Shown here one piece after another: positions 8,744 through 17,570 of a stretch of DNA of 64,000 bases. Each line of letters begins with the position of its first letter. Within the stretch, counting starts at the first letter, position 1. Origin of the DNA: Nocardia donostiensis (GTDB taxonomy: Bacteria; Actinomycetota; Actinomycetes; Mycobacteriales; Mycobacteriaceae); the NCBI RefSeq assembly GCF_002081715.1, contig NZ_MUKP01000001.1, positions 62,001 through 126,000 of the forward strand, in the 5' to 3' direction. The notes below the pieces were generated by a model. The model did no database searches. It worked only from the letters and a program-made list of their open reading frames with translations, and was not told the origin of the DNA. Made by a program: the position numbers and the translations under genes.

Positions 8744-9049
8744 ATGAACCACGACGTCAGTGACGACGAAATCGGGCTCATCAGCGACATCATCACCAGC
8801 ATTGATGACCGGCTGGACCGAGCGCTGGCCGACGGCCGCCAAGCGTTGCGGCCCCGCGCCCACATCTACGCCCGCGTGCTGTTCGCGGTGATCAGCAGCG
8901 CACGCGAAACCAGCGGGGCATTTGGTGCGGGCCTGCTCGCAACCCCGCTGCTCGAGCCGCTGAACAACGCCCCAGCTCGCGAGGAGGTCACTGCACTCGA
9001 CCACCTCATCGACGCCACCATCGCCGAGTACACCGCTCCCGCCAACTGA
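8744..9049 (+). CDS. Small hypothetical helical protein
   Basis: 101 residues, predicted mostly helical and acidic (DDEIGLISDIITSIDDRLDR, then ARVLFAVISSARETSG). The ATG has GAGGCGA 4 nt upstream, overlapping the end of the previous gene. No family is recognised. It is the last gene of the three-gene set divergent from the XRE regulator. Confidence 0.6.
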   Translation: MNHDVSDDEIGLISDIITSIDDRLDRALADGRQALRPRAHIYARVLFAVISSARETSGAFGAGLLATPLLEPLNNAPAREEVTALDHLIDATIAEYTAPAN

Positions 9050-9151
9050 GACATGGAATTCGACGTATCACGCACAGCAGGCGAGACCCATGGGTTTGGC
9101 AGTTCAAGCGACCAGGTTTCCTAGGGCCGCGAGAGACGTCGTGCTGCTGGG

Positions 9152-9532
9152 TCAGCTGTCGAGCAGGGATACGTCGCGCTCGGCGGTAAGCGAGCCCGCT
9201 GCCTCTGGGGCGGCGTCGCCGGTGTTCACGACGCCTGCGGGTTCGATGAGCATGGCGCTGACGGTGCCTTCGGCGATGGGGCAGTGTTCTACGCCGCGGG
9301 GGACTACATAGAGCTGGCCGGGGCCGAGGGTTACGTCGCCGTCGCGGAGTTGGATGGTGAGGGAGCCGTCGATGACGAGGAAGAGTTCATCGGTGTCGGG
9401 GTGGGTGTGCCAGACGAACTCGCCCTCGAGTTTGACGAGTTTGATCTCGTAGTCGTTGAGGGTGGCAACGATTTTCGGGGACCAAGTGTCGGTGAACTGG
9501 GACAGTTTGTGATTGAGGTCGACAACGGCCAT
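9152..9532 (-). CDS. Cupin-domain protein
   Basis: 126 residues, a single small cupin barrel. Motif 1 is His42-x-His44-x4-Glu49 ([15 protein letters not shown]) and motif 2 includes [15 protein letters not shown] with His83, giving a complete metal site. Small cupins of this kind can be isomerases, dioxygenases or binding proteins; no substrate can be assigned. It is 122 bp downstream of the tandem TetR gene on the same strand and might belong to that transcript. Confidence 0.88.
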   Translation of the reverse strand: MAVVDLNHKLSQFTDTWSPKIVATLNDYEIKLVKLEGEFVWHTHPDTDELFLVIDGSLTIQLRDGDVTLGPGQLYVVPRGVEHCPIAEGTVSAMLIEPAGVVNTGDAAPEAAGSLTAERDVSLLDS

Positions 9533-9654
9533 GGATCGAGCTTAATAACACCGGTCCATGGCCGTTGCGCATCGAGGAAGGTCAGTCGAGTACCGCGGCC
9601 ACTGCTTCGACGCTCTCCTGATAGGGAAATCGAATGCGAACAGCCTTGCATGGT

Positions 9655-10863
9655 TCACGAATGCCCTTGCCGGAGCAAGATGGCGGCACAGAAGTCAGCG
9701 GCGGTTTTCAGGGTTCGCGGTCTGGTGCGCAGGTGCGGGGTGCGGGCGATATCGTTGGCGACGCCGAGCACCGCGTGCAGCCTGATCTTCGCTTCCGGTT
9801 CGCTCAGTGCGGGAGCGGCGGCGAACATCAGGTGCAGCCATTCGCTGATGTAATCGCGCTGGGTTTGTTTGATGACGGCCAGCTCGGTGTCATCCAGATG
9901 CCTGGCCTCGGTGAGCATGATGGTCATGTTGTCGCAGTGGTGCACCGTGAAATCGATATAGGAGGTCAACAGCCGCCGTAGTCCGTCGGCCGGTGTGCTC
10001 GCCCGGCGCAGCGCCCAGTACATATCGTGGCGCACCCATTCGTGGCCGCGGTGCAGGGTCGCTGCGAGTAGTTGCTGTTTGGAAGCGAAATGGTGGTAGA
10101 TGCTCGGGCCCGCGATACCGGCTCGGGCACCGATCTGCTCCATGCTGACTCTGGTGTACCCACGTTCGGCGAACAGTGCTATCGCCGCCGCGAGTATCCG
10201 TTCCCGGCGGGCGACCGGCGCCAAACCGGGTGCATCGGAACCGGTGGTGGGCTCGTGGGCGCCGGTGGGCTCGGCGGTCAGGATCGTGCGGACGATCTCG
10301 GCCAGCAGCCGTTCGTAAGCCGGTCTCGGCAGCTCGTCGGGACGATACGAGGTACTGCACAGAGCGAAGAAGGTGCAGAGGGAAAACATATCGGCGTCGG
10401 CTGCCGAAAGGTCGGGGCGGCGGGCGCGGATCAGCGCGGTGAGCAGCTCGGCCGTGTACCGGACCTCCTCGCGTAACCGCTGATGCTCAGGGCCCGGCAG
10501 GCTGCGCGACTCTCGTTGCCACAGGGCCCCCAGCCGGTTCCTGCGCAACGCCACCACTGCCAGTCGCTCCGCGATACCGGGTAGGTCTTCGCTGTCGCAG
10601 TCCCGCAGAGTGTCCTGTACCGGGCCGATCTCCGCCATGATCGCGGCGACGAGTAGTTCCGGTTTGTTCGGGAAATGCCGGTACAGCGCCGAGGGGCTGA
10701 CGTTCAAGGCTACGGCGACATCGCTCATCGCCACCTGCTCGTAACCGTGCCGATAGAACAGCTCGGTGACTTCTGCGACGATCAGCTGGCGGCGGTTACG
10801 TGGACGTGTGCCCCGGGCGGGTATGCCCGAACGACTCGTCTCGTCTGCGGTCGTGCCGGTCAC
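9655..10863 (-). CDS. Tandem TetR-family regulator (two HTH modules)
   Basis: 402 residues, about twice the usual TetR length. The first module begins with RQLIVAEVTELFYRHGYEQV and DVAVALNVSPSALYRHFPNK; the second begins near residue 215 with RERILAAAIALFAERGYTRV and IGARAGIAGPSIYHHFASK. Each HTH is followed by its own helical ligand domain. Such fusions behave like a covalent TetR dimer. The GTG start is 46 bp after the acyl-CoA synthetase gene, so it is the last gene of the catabolic operon and probably its regulator. A candidate site is the palindrome at 16601-16614. Confidence 0.9.
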   Translation of the reverse strand: MTGTTADETSRSGIPARGTRPRNRRQLIVAEVTELFYRHGYEQVAMSDVAVALNVSPSALYRHFPNKPELLVAAIMAEIGPVQDTLRDCDSEDLPGIAERLAVVALRRNRLGALWQRESRSLPGPEHQRLREEVRYTAELLTALIRARRPDLSAADADMFSLCTFFALCSTSYRPDELPRPAYERLLAEIVRTILTAEPTGAHEPTTGSDAPGLAPVARRERILAAAIALFAERGYTRVSMEQIGARAGIAGPSIYHHFASKQQLLAATLHRGHEWVRHDMYWALRRASTPADGLRRLLTSYIDFTVHHCDNMTIMLTEARHLDDTELAVIKQTQRDYISEWLHLMFAAAPALSEPEAKIRLHAVLGVANDIARTPHLRTRPRTLKTAADFCAAILLRQGHS

Positions 10864-10909
10864 GGTCTCCTGGTCCCCTTCCGATAGCCTCGCCGCGGCA
10901 GCCTACTTT

Positions 10910-12490
10910 TCACTCCCGGATCCGCTCGGCCGGCCGCGCCGCTTCGACAGCGAACTGTTCGCGTAGTACGCGGCGCAGCACCTTTCCGATCGGTGAACGC
11001 GGAAGGGCAGGCACGAACGTCACCGCCGTCACTTTCCGCACCGAACCGACCCGCTGACGAGTCCACTCGATCAGCTCATCCGCCTCGACCTCGGCGCCGT
11101 CGCGCAGTACGACAGCCGCGTGCGGTGTCTCGCCCCATTTGGGGTGCGCAGTGCCGACCACCGCGGCCTCCAGCACCGCGGGATGTTCGGCGAGGGCCTG
11201 CTCGAGTTCGATCGGCCAGATGTTGTAGCCGCCGGAGATTATGGTGTCCTCTTTACGGTCGGACAGGTAGAGGAAGCCGTCCTCCGATATCCAGCCCATA
11301 TCTCTGGTGCGCAGGCCGCCACCCGGAGTGAGCCGTTCCGCGGTCGCCTCCGGGTTGCCCCAGATTTCCCGCATCCGGCCGGGTGTACGACCGACCACCT
11401 CCCCGATCTCGCCGACGGGAAGTTCGTTGCCGTCGTCGTCGACGATGACCACGTCCGAGTTGGGGGTCGGGCGACCCGCCGACCGAATCCACCGCCGCTG
11501 TTCCTCGGTGCCGTCGACGACGTGATGCTGCGGTGTCAGGACTGTCAGCGGTAAGGCTTCGCTCTGCCCGTAGATCTGATACATGATGTTGCCCCACAGC
11601 TTGATCGCTGCGGTCAGGGTGGCCGGGGTGGCCGGCGCTGTCCCGTAGAACACGGTACGCAGGCTGGACAGGTCGCGGTCGGCGGCTGCCGGATGATCGG
11701 TGATCATCTGGATCATCGTCGGCACCCCCATGGCCACGGTCACTCGTTCTTGTTCCACCAGGTCGAGGAACCGGCCGGGCTCGAAGGATGACATCGCCAC
11801 GATGGCCGCACCCGCGGCGACCATCGGCCAGACGAACATGCCCGCCGCATGTGTCAACGGCGCGGGCGCCAGATAACGGTCCCGCTCGGTGAGGCGGGGG
11901 ATGATCAACGCGATCTCGTTGCCCATATCCATCCAGCCCCGGACCGTGTGCAGGATGCCCTTGGATTTGCCGGTGGTGCCCGCGGAGAAACGGATGATGT
12001 GCGGATCGTCCTCGTACAGCATGACGTCGGGCGGCTCGGGCGAGGCGGCAGTGAGCGTGCGTTCGTAGTCGATCGCGGTATCGGGCGCTGCGCCGGTATC
12101 GTCGCCGATGACGAGAACCACGCGCAACGCGGACAATCGTGGCAGCACCGGCACCAGCGCGGCATAGTGTTTGCGCTGGACGATCAATGCTGTCGCGCCG
12201 ACCAGATCGAGCAGATATTCGTGTTTGTCCGGGGTGTCGTGCGCGTATAACGGGCAGCGCACGAAACCACCGAGTGCGGTGCCGCCGATGTGTTCGAGTG
12301 TCTCGAATGAATTGTCGGCCAACAGCGCGACCCGGTCGCCCTGTTCGATGCCCGCGTCGATCAGGGCGTTGGCCAACCGGGCCGATCGTTCGAGCAACTC
12401 GGTGTAGGTCTGCCTGCGCCCATCGCAGACGTAGGCGGTGTTGCCGCCGAATAGACGTGCGCTCTTGCGCAGCAGGGTTGCCGGGTCCAT
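10910..12490 (-). CDS. Acyl-CoA synthetase (AMP-forming, FadD-like)
   Basis: 526 residues. It activates a carboxylic acid to its CoA thioester through an acyl-adenylate. The ATP-binding loop SAGTTGKSKG, the adenine motif YQIYGQSEALPLT, RTRDMGWISEDGFLYLSDRK and the C-terminal PRSPIGKVLRR with the catalytic lysine are all present. It lies in the operon with acyl-CoA dehydrogenase, hydratases, SDR and thiolase, so it probably supplies the first intermediate of that pathway. The acid itself cannot be read from the sequence. Confidence 0.93.
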   Translation of the reverse strand: MDPATLLRKSARLFGGNTAYVCDGRRQTYTELLERSARLANALIDAGIEQGDRVALLADNSFETLEHIGGTALGGFVRCPLYAHDTPDKHEYLLDLVGATALIVQRKHYAALVPVLPRLSALRVVLVIGDDTGAAPDTAIDYERTLTAASPEPPDVMLYEDDPHIIRFSAGTTGKSKGILHTVRGWMDMGNEIALIIPRLTERDRYLAPAPLTHAAGMFVWPMVAAGAAIVAMSSFEPGRFLDLVEQERVTVAMGVPTMIQMITDHPAAADRDLSSLRTVFYGTAPATPATLTAAIKLWGNIMYQIYGQSEALPLTVLTPQHHVVDGTEEQRRWIRSAGRPTPNSDVVIVDDDGNELPVGEIGEVVGRTPGRMREIWGNPEATAERLTPGGGLRTRDMGWISEDGFLYLSDRKEDTIISGGYNIWPIELEQALAEHPAVLEAAVVGTAHPKWGETPHAAVVLRDGAEVEADELIEWTRQRVGSVRKVTAVTFVPALPRSPIGKVLRRVLREQFAVEAARPAERIRE

Positions 12491-12520
12491 AGCGTTTCTC
12501 CCTCGTGAACCGCCCGGATG

Positions 12521-13663
12521 CTAGAGCGACCGGGCAATGACTTCTTTCATGATTTCGTTTGTGCCGCCGTAGACGCGGGCGACCCGGTGATCGACCCACA
12601 GATGTGAGATCGGGAATTCGGACAGATAGCCGTAACCACCGTGCAGTTGCAGGCAGGAATCGAGTACGCGCATCGCGGTTTCGGTGGTCCACCATTTGAC
12701 CATCGCCGCGGTCGCGGTATCCAGCTCGCCGTGCAGGTGCCGGTCGATGCAGTCGTCGACGAAAGCGCGAGCAACCGCGGTTTCAGTGGCGGCTTCGGCG
12801 AGGGCGAACTTGGTGTGCTGGAAGTCGAAAACGTGCTGTCCGAATGCGGGACGCGACTTGGTGTAGCGGATCGTCTGCTCGACAGCCGTTTCCATGGTGG
12901 CGACGGCGACAACACCAATGGTGAGCCGTTCCTGGGGCAGTTGCTGCATCAACTGGCGGAAGCCGTGTCCTGGTTCGCCGCCGAGGACTGCGGTACGCGG
13001 TACCCGGACACCGTCGAAGAACAGCTCCGACGCGTCTTGGCCCCGCTGCCCGATCTTGTCCAGGATGCGGCCCCGGCGGAAACCTGGACGGTCCGTTTCG
13101 ACCAGGAGCAGGGAAATACCGCGCGAGCCGGCGTCCGGATCGGTTTTGGCTACAACGATCACCAGATCTGCGAACGAGCCGTTGGTGATGAAGGTTTTGG
13201 CGCCGTCGAGCACGTATTCGTCGCCGTCTATTCGTGCTCGGGTGCGGATACCTTGCAGATCGGAACCGGCGTCCGGCTCGGTCATCGCGATAGCGGCCAC
13301 TGTTTCACCGCTGGCCATTTTCGGTAGCCAGTCCCGTTTCTGCTGTGCGGTGCCGTAGGCCAGTAGATAATGCGCGGCTACTACGCAGTGCACTCCGATG
13401 CCCCACGCGTTGTCACCCACGCGCGCCTGCTCCTCCAACAGCACCGCCTCGTGCGCGTAGGTCCCCCCGCCTCCGCCGTACTCTTCGGGGATGGACAGGC
13501 ACAGCAGGCCGAGCTTGCCTGCCTTGTGCCAGACGTCGCGGTCGATATGGTGTTGCTCCCGCCAGCGCTGCTGGTGCGGTAACAATTCTTGGTCACAGAA
13601 CTTGCGTGCGAGGTCACGGAATTCGGCCAGATCCTCGGTCGGCCATAGAGCTGCTCGCGTCAT
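12521..13663 (-). CDS. Acyl-CoA dehydrogenase
   Basis: 381 residues from the chosen ATG 13663, which is 1 bp beyond the preceding SDR stop; the open frame extends further upstream but that part overlaps the SDR. FAD-dependent alpha,beta-dehydrogenation of acyl-CoA. Motifs: AIAMTEPDAGSDLQGIRTRA (flavin and substrate loop), GAKTFITNGSFADLVIVVAKTDP, QLHGGYGYLSEFP and the C-terminal ARVYGGTNEIMKEVIARSL. The family would normally pass electrons to ETF. It is the third step after activation in this operon and probably works before the MaoC hydratase pair. Confidence 0.93.
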   Translation of the reverse strand: MTRAALWPTEDLAEFRDLARKFCDQELLPHQQRWREQHHIDRDVWHKAGKLGLLCLSIPEEYGGGGGTYAHEAVLLEEQARVGDNAWGIGVHCVVAAHYLLAYGTAQQKRDWLPKMASGETVAAIAMTEPDAGSDLQGIRTRARIDGDEYVLDGAKTFITNGSFADLVIVVAKTDPDAGSRGISLLLVETDRPGFRRGRILDKIGQRGQDASELFFDGVRVPRTAVLGGEPGHGFRQLMQQLPQERLTIGVVAVATMETAVEQTIRYTKSRPAFGQHVFDFQHTKFALAEAATETAVARAFVDDCIDRHLHGELDTATAAMVKWWTTETAMRVLDSCLQLHGGYGYLSEFPISHLWVDHRVARVYGGTNEIMKEVIARSL

Positions 13664-13664
13664 A

Positions 13665-14492
13665 TCACACCACGAATCCGCCGCCGCAGAGCAGAGTCTG
13701 CCCACTGATGTAGTCCGATTCGGGAATGCAGAACAGGTATACGGCGCCGGCGGCTTCTTCCGGTGTGCCGCCGCGACCCAGGGGAATGCTGCGTTCCATC
13801 GTTGCCATCAGTTCCGGGTTGACCCCGACCTTGATCGTCCGGCCTTCGAGTTCGATCGAGCCGCCGGTATCGGCGGTGGCCTCGGTGAGCCGGGTGCGAA
13901 TGAGGCCGAAGGCTACGGTGTTGACGGTGACGTTGTAGCGTCCCCATTCTTTGGCCAGCGTCTTGGTCAACCCGATCATTCCGGCTTTGGCCGCCGAGTA
14001 GTTGGCCTGGCCCGGGTTTCCGCCGGTCCCCGCCATCGAGGAAATATTCACCACTTTGCGGCACCGAACCGAACCGGTCTCACGTTCGCGTTTCGCGGCG
14101 CTCGCGAGTACCGGCTGCGCTGCGCGAAGGATTCGGAAGGGTGCTTTCAGGTGCACGTCGAGGATCGCGTCCCACTGTTCGTCGGTCATCTTCTGGACTA
14201 CCGAATCCCAGGTGTAGCCGGCGTTGTTCACGATGATGTCGATACCGCCGTAGGTGTCCACGGCGGTGCCGACGAAGCGTTCCGGGAAGTCTGTGTCGAC
14301 CACACTGCCGACGCAGGCCGTCGCCTGCCCGCCCGCCTGGGTGATCGACGCGACGGTTTCCTGCGCGGGTGCCGAGTCGAGATCGTTGACCACGACGCGG
14401 GCGCCGTCGGCGGCGAGCTTCTGGGCGATGGCCTTGCCGATGCCGCGACCAGAGCCGGTGACCAGCGCTGTCTTTCCGTTCAATTTTGCCAT
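13665..14492 (-). CDS. SDR-family 3-hydroxyacyl-CoA dehydrogenase-like
   Basis: 275 residues from the ATG at 14492, which has AAAGG 9 nt upstream; an earlier ATG at 14516 overlaps the MaoC stop. Rossmann motif GSGRGIGKAIAQ, NNAGYTW and the catalytic Tyr-x3-Lys in NYSAAKAGMIGL. SDRs with this context oxidise the 3-hydroxyacyl-CoA formed by the MaoC hydratases. It is closest in style to the HSD17B4-like multifunctional-enzyme SDRs, with a long insertion KRERETGSVRCRKVVNISS. Confidence 0.9.
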   Translation of the reverse strand: MAKLNGKTALVTGSGRGIGKAIAQKLAADGARVVVNDLDSAPAQETVASITQAGGQATACVGSVVDTDFPERFVGTAVDTYGGIDIIVNNAGYTWDSVVQKMTDEQWDAILDVHLKAPFRILRAAQPVLASAAKRERETGSVRCRKVVNISSMAGTGGNPGQANYSAAKAGMIGLTKTLAKEWGRYNVTVNTVAFGLIRTRLTEATADTGGSIELEGRTIKVGVNPELMATMERSIPLGRGGTPEEAAGAVYLFCIPESDYISGQTLLCGGGFVV

Positions 14493-14512
14493 GGGGCAAT
14501 GCCTTTCGCTGT

Positions 14513-14923
14513 TCAATCGATGGTGACGGTCGCGTTGCCGCGCAGCGTTTCGGTGCCGTCCGCGAGTGTTGCGGTCAGTTCCAGTACGGCCACGCGCTCG
14601 CCGTCGTGTTCCTCGATGGCGGTCACCCGCGCGGTGCAGGTCGGCGCGGCGTGTACCGGAGTGATTGCGGCAAAGCGCACCTGCATCGTGCGGATACGCT
14701 CCTGCGGCACCCGTTCGGTCAGCAGTCGGCCCAGGTAGGCCATGCTGAGCATTCCGTGGGTGAAGACATCGTCGTATCCGGCGGCTCTGGCCGCATCGGT
14801 GTCGATATGGATCGGATTGTGGTCGCCGGAAGCGCCGGCGAACAGTGCGAGAGTCGTCCTGGAGATCGGATCGACGTGCAGCGGCGGTAGTTCGTCGCCG
14901 AGTTCGAGTACCAGAGGTTTCAT
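14513..14923 (-). CDS. MaoC-family dehydratase subunit
   Basis: 136 residues, a single hot-dog fold. The hydratase motif is present: FAGASGDHNPIHIDTDAARA with the catalytic Asp and His, and the downstream DVFTHGMLSMAYLGR. Enoyl-CoA hydration. It overlaps the preceding FAS1-like gene by ATGA, so the two are translationally coupled. Pairs of one catalytic and one FAS1-like hot-dog protein form heteromeric hydratases (as in ChsH1-ChsH2 of steroid degradation). Confidence 0.9.
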   Translation of the reverse strand: MKPLVLELGDELPPLHVDPISRTTLALFAGASGDHNPIHIDTDAARAAGYDDVFTHGMLSMAYLGRLLTERVPQERIRTMQVRFAAITPVHAAPTCTARVTAIEEHDGERVAVLELTATLADGTETLRGNATVTID

Positions 14924-15375
14924 CGGGGCGTCTCCTCGTTTCGCACCACGACTACATCGCGCAGATCGGCGACGGGTTCATCGTTACGGGTGACCGCGGT
15001 GTGCCGCACAATGAACTGCAGTGTGCCGTTCTTCTTGGCGTAGATATCGCTGATGCGGCTCCGGGCGGTCAGATAGTCGTCGGCATAGACAAGCTGGTGA
15101 TAGGTGAACTCCTGCTCGCCGTGTAGGACGCGGTCGAGTGCAACCCCCAGTTCGTTCAGCCAGTCGAAGGGTTCCGCTCGTTCGTGGTGCAGCGCGCACA
15201 GGAACGTCGGCGGCGCCGGCAGATCCGGATGCCCGGCCGCCGCCGCCGCGGCGATGTCGAAGTAGATCGGATCGCGCTGACCGGTTGCTTCGGCGAAGAG
15301 CCGTAACCTGCCCCGTTCCACCAGCATGGTGCTCGGTGGCAGCTCGGTGCCGATGGCGGCGGGATCGATCATCAT
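14920..15375 (-). CDS. FAS1-like (MaoC N-terminal type) dehydratase subunit
   Basis: 151 residues from the ATG at 15375, which overlaps the thiolase stop in an ATGA. Hot-dog protein of the FAS1-like dehydratase family: MLVERGRLRLFAEATGQRDP, then PTFLCALHHERAEPF and the strand LHGEQEFTYHQLVYADDYLT. These subunits usually shape the acyl pocket while the partner MaoC provides catalysis. Coupled at both ends to its operon neighbours. Confidence 0.88.
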   Translation of the reverse strand: MMIDPAAIGTELPPSTMLVERGRLRLFAEATGQRDPIYFDIAAAAAAGHPDLPAPPTFLCALHHERAEPFDWLNELGVALDRVLHGEQEFTYHQLVYADDYLTARSRISDIYAKKNGTLQFIVRHTAVTRNDEPVADLRDVVVVRNEETPR

Positions 15376-16571
15376 CAGCGCACCGTCCGGTACAGCGTCA
15401 CCACACAGGCGCCGCCGAGCCCGATGTTGTGCTGTAGTGCGAGGTTCGCTCGCTCGACCTGACGCGCACCGGCCTGGCCGCGCAGCTGCCACACCAGTTC
15501 GGCGCATTGGGCCAATCCGGTCGCTCCCAGCGGATGGCCTTTGGCCAGCAATCCGCCCGATGGGTTCACCACCGTCTGACCGCCGAAGGTGTTGTCGCCG
15601 TCGCGGACGAACTTTTCCGCGGTGCCGGTCGGTGTGAGTCCGAGTGCCTCATAACTGATCAGCTCGTTCGGGGTGAAGCAGTCGTGTAATTCGACCACCG
15701 GGATATCGGTCGGTTCGACCCCCGAGGCGGCGTAGACCTCGGCCGCAGCGCGTGCGGTCATGTCGTAGCCGACCAGATTGATCGGGTCCGGCGGGTCGAA
15801 GCTGATCGGCTGGTCGGTGGTCATCGACTGCGCGGCGATCTCCACCGGAGCGTTCAGTCCGTGTCGATCGGCGAACTCCGGGCTACAGATGATCGCGGCG
15901 GCGGCCCCGCAGGTGGGCGGGCAGCATTGCAGCCGGGTGAGCGTGCCGAACACGGTGGGCGAGTCGAGTACTTCGCGCACGGTCAGCGGGTCTCGGAACA
16001 CGGCGTTGGGGTTGTGTGCAGCATGCGCTCGCGCCTTGACAGTGATGCTCGCGAAGGTTTCCGGCTCGGTGCCGTATCGCTCGGCGTAGGCCATGCCTGC
16101 GCCCCCGAAGAACCGCGCGGCCATCGGCACGTCCTCGGGGATGCCGCCGATCTGTAGCGCGGTGTCGTCGAACCGCTGAAACGGGGTGGGCCGGTCGTCC
16201 CAGTGCGCGACCAGTGCGCCGGGGCGCATCTGCTCGAAACCGACCGCCAGTACGCACTCCGCGGCGCCGTACTCGACGGCCTGACGGGCGGCCCACAGCG
16301 CGGACGATCCGGTCGAGCAGTTGTTGTTCACGTTCACCACCGGGACACCGGGCAGTCCGACCCGGTACACCGCGTTTTGTCCTGATGTCGAGTCTCCATA
16401 CACATAGCCCGCGAAGATCTGCTGGACGTCGCCGAGTTCCACGCCGGCGTCGGCCAAAGCGGCGCGGATGGCTTCTTCGGCCATCGCATCGTAAGTTCGA
16501 GCTCTACGTGGTGTTTCGAAGGGGCACATCCCTACGCCCAGCACTCTTGCTCCGGTGTTTCCGCTAGCCAT
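15375..16571 (-). CDS. Thiolase-family protein (lipid-transfer/SCP-x type)
   Basis: 398 residues from ATG 16571 (GGAGG 6 nt upstream; an ATG at 16577 has no spacing). Thiolase fold: VNVNNNCSTGSSALWAARQA carries the nucleophilic Cys, HDCFTPNELISYEALGL the catalytic His region, and NPSGGLLAKGHPLGATGLAQ the C-terminal His motif. This is the non-specific lipid-transfer (SCP-x) branch, which in actinobacteria cleaves unusual or branched acyl-CoAs, including steroid side chains, by thiolysis or retro-aldol cleavage. It is the first gene of the seven-gene operon. Confidence 0.92.
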   Translation of the reverse strand: MASGNTGARVLGVGMCPFETPRRARTYDAMAEEAIRAALADAGVELGDVQQIFAGYVYGDSTSGQNAVYRVGLPGVPVVNVNNNCSTGSSALWAARQAVEYGAAECVLAVGFEQMRPGALVAHWDDRPTPFQRFDDTALQIGGIPEDVPMAARFFGGAGMAYAERYGTEPETFASITVKARAHAAHNPNAVFRDPLTVREVLDSPTVFGTLTRLQCCPPTCGAAAAIICSPEFADRHGLNAPVEIAAQSMTTDQPISFDPPDPINLVGYDMTARAAAEVYAASGVEPTDIPVVELHDCFTPNELISYEALGLTPTGTAEKFVRDGDNTFGGQTVVNPSGGLLAKGHPLGATGLAQCAELVWQLRGQAGARQVERANLALQHNIGLGGACVVTLYRTVR

Positions 16572-16600
16572 GCACATCCTCCATACTCTGGCCTAAAATT

Positions 16601-16614
16601 TGAGACTTGTCTCA
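16601..16614. promoter_or_regulatory. Perfect palindrome, candidate TetR operator
   Basis: TGAGAC-TT-GTCTCA lies between the divergent thiolase operon and the SMP-30 gene, 30 bp before the thiolase start. A second TTTGAGA half-like element follows at about 16623-16629. The size and position fit a TetR-type operator controlling both directions; the tandem TetR at the end of the operon is the obvious candidate. Confidence 0.6.
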
Positions 16615-16689
16615 CGCGCCTATTTGAGATTCACTTAATGTAGCTGGACGAGATGCTAGTGCCAAGAGTTGGATGGAAAGAAGGTCGAA

Positions 16690-17556
16690 ATGACAGCGCA
16701 GTCGGCAACCGTGATCCTGGACGGCTTTCAGTACCTGGAGGGGGCGCGCTGGCACCGTGGCGAGCTGTGGTGTTCCGATATTCCGAAAGGCAAGGTGCAC
16801 CGGATTCGGCCGGATGCGGGCGAGGTGCAGGTGGCCGCCGAAGTGCAGGCCAAGCCTTCCGGGCTGGGTTTCGCACCCGACGGCACGGTGCTCGTGGTGA
16901 CCCAGGAGGACTCCGCGCTGCGCCGCATCACAGCCGACGGTGGTACGGAGATCGTGGCGGCACTCGGCGATGTCGCGATGGGCGCCAACGATATGTGGGT
17001 GGACGCCGACGGGCGCGCCTACATCACCCAGATCGGCTACGACCTGTTCAACGGCGGTGAGGCGCAGGGACGGCCGATGATCGTGGTCAGCCCGGCGGGG
17101 GAGGTGGCGACCTACGGTACGGGGCTGGTGTGCCCCAATGGTGTCGGCCTCAGTCCGGACGGCAAGACGCTGTACGTGGCCGAGACCTTCAATTTCCGGC
17201 TGACCGCCTTCGATGTGGACGATACGGGCGCGCTGTCCGGCCAGCGTGTGCTCAAACAGTTCGACAGCCTGGAAAACGACGCCGTCGACGGCCTCTGCGT
17301 GGATTCCGCCGGCGGCATCTGGGTGACCTGCCCCTTCAGTAGCGAGGTACGCCGGCTCACCCCGGACGGGACGGTCACCGATACGGTCCGTACCGCGACA
17401 CCCGGACATTTCGTGGTTTCCGTTGCCCTCGGTGGCGCTGATCTGCGGACACTGTACATGTGCACTGCGGAGACCGATCTGGAACGGATGTCCAACAACT
17501 TCGAGGGCACAGCGAGGATCGAGGCTGCGACCGTCGAAGTGCCCGGAATGGGCTGA
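16690..17556 (+). CDS. SMP-30/gluconolactonase-family hydrolase
   Basis: 288 residues from ATG 16690, preceded by AAGAAGG at 5 nt; an upstream in-frame ATG (16669) lacks a site. Six-bladed beta-propeller lactonase family. Expected metal ligands are seen: Glu in FQYLEGARWH, Asn/Asp in ANDMWVDADGRAYITQ, Asn in VCPNGVGLSPDGKTLYVAET and Asp in VDGLCVDSAGGIWVTCP. It probably opens a lactone or ester. Divergent from the acyl-CoA operon with a shared control region, so it may act on a precursor of the same compound. Confidence 0.9.
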   Translation: MTAQSATVILDGFQYLEGARWHRGELWCSDIPKGKVHRIRPDAGEVQVAAEVQAKPSGLGFAPDGTVLVVTQEDSALRRITADGGTEIVAALGDVAMGANDMWVDADGRAYITQIGYDLFNGGEAQGRPMIVVSPAGEVATYGTGLVCPNGVGLSPDGKTLYVAETFNFRLTAFDVDDTGALSGQRVLKQFDSLENDAVDGLCVDSAGGIWVTCPFSSEVRRLTPDGTVTDTVRTATPGHFVVSVALGGADLRTLYMCTAETDLERMSNNFEGTARIEAATVEVPGMG

Positions 17557-17570
17557 GCCGGCGTTCGGGC

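Noticed and set aside
3688..9050. Integrase or duplicated tRNA end marking an integrative element
   Set aside because: I looked for both and found neither in the window, so no mobile element is annotated.
16578..16689. A defined -35/-10 pair overlapping the palindrome
   Set aside because: TAATGT at 16636-16641 is a possible -10 box but no correctly spaced -35 was found, so no promoter is listed.
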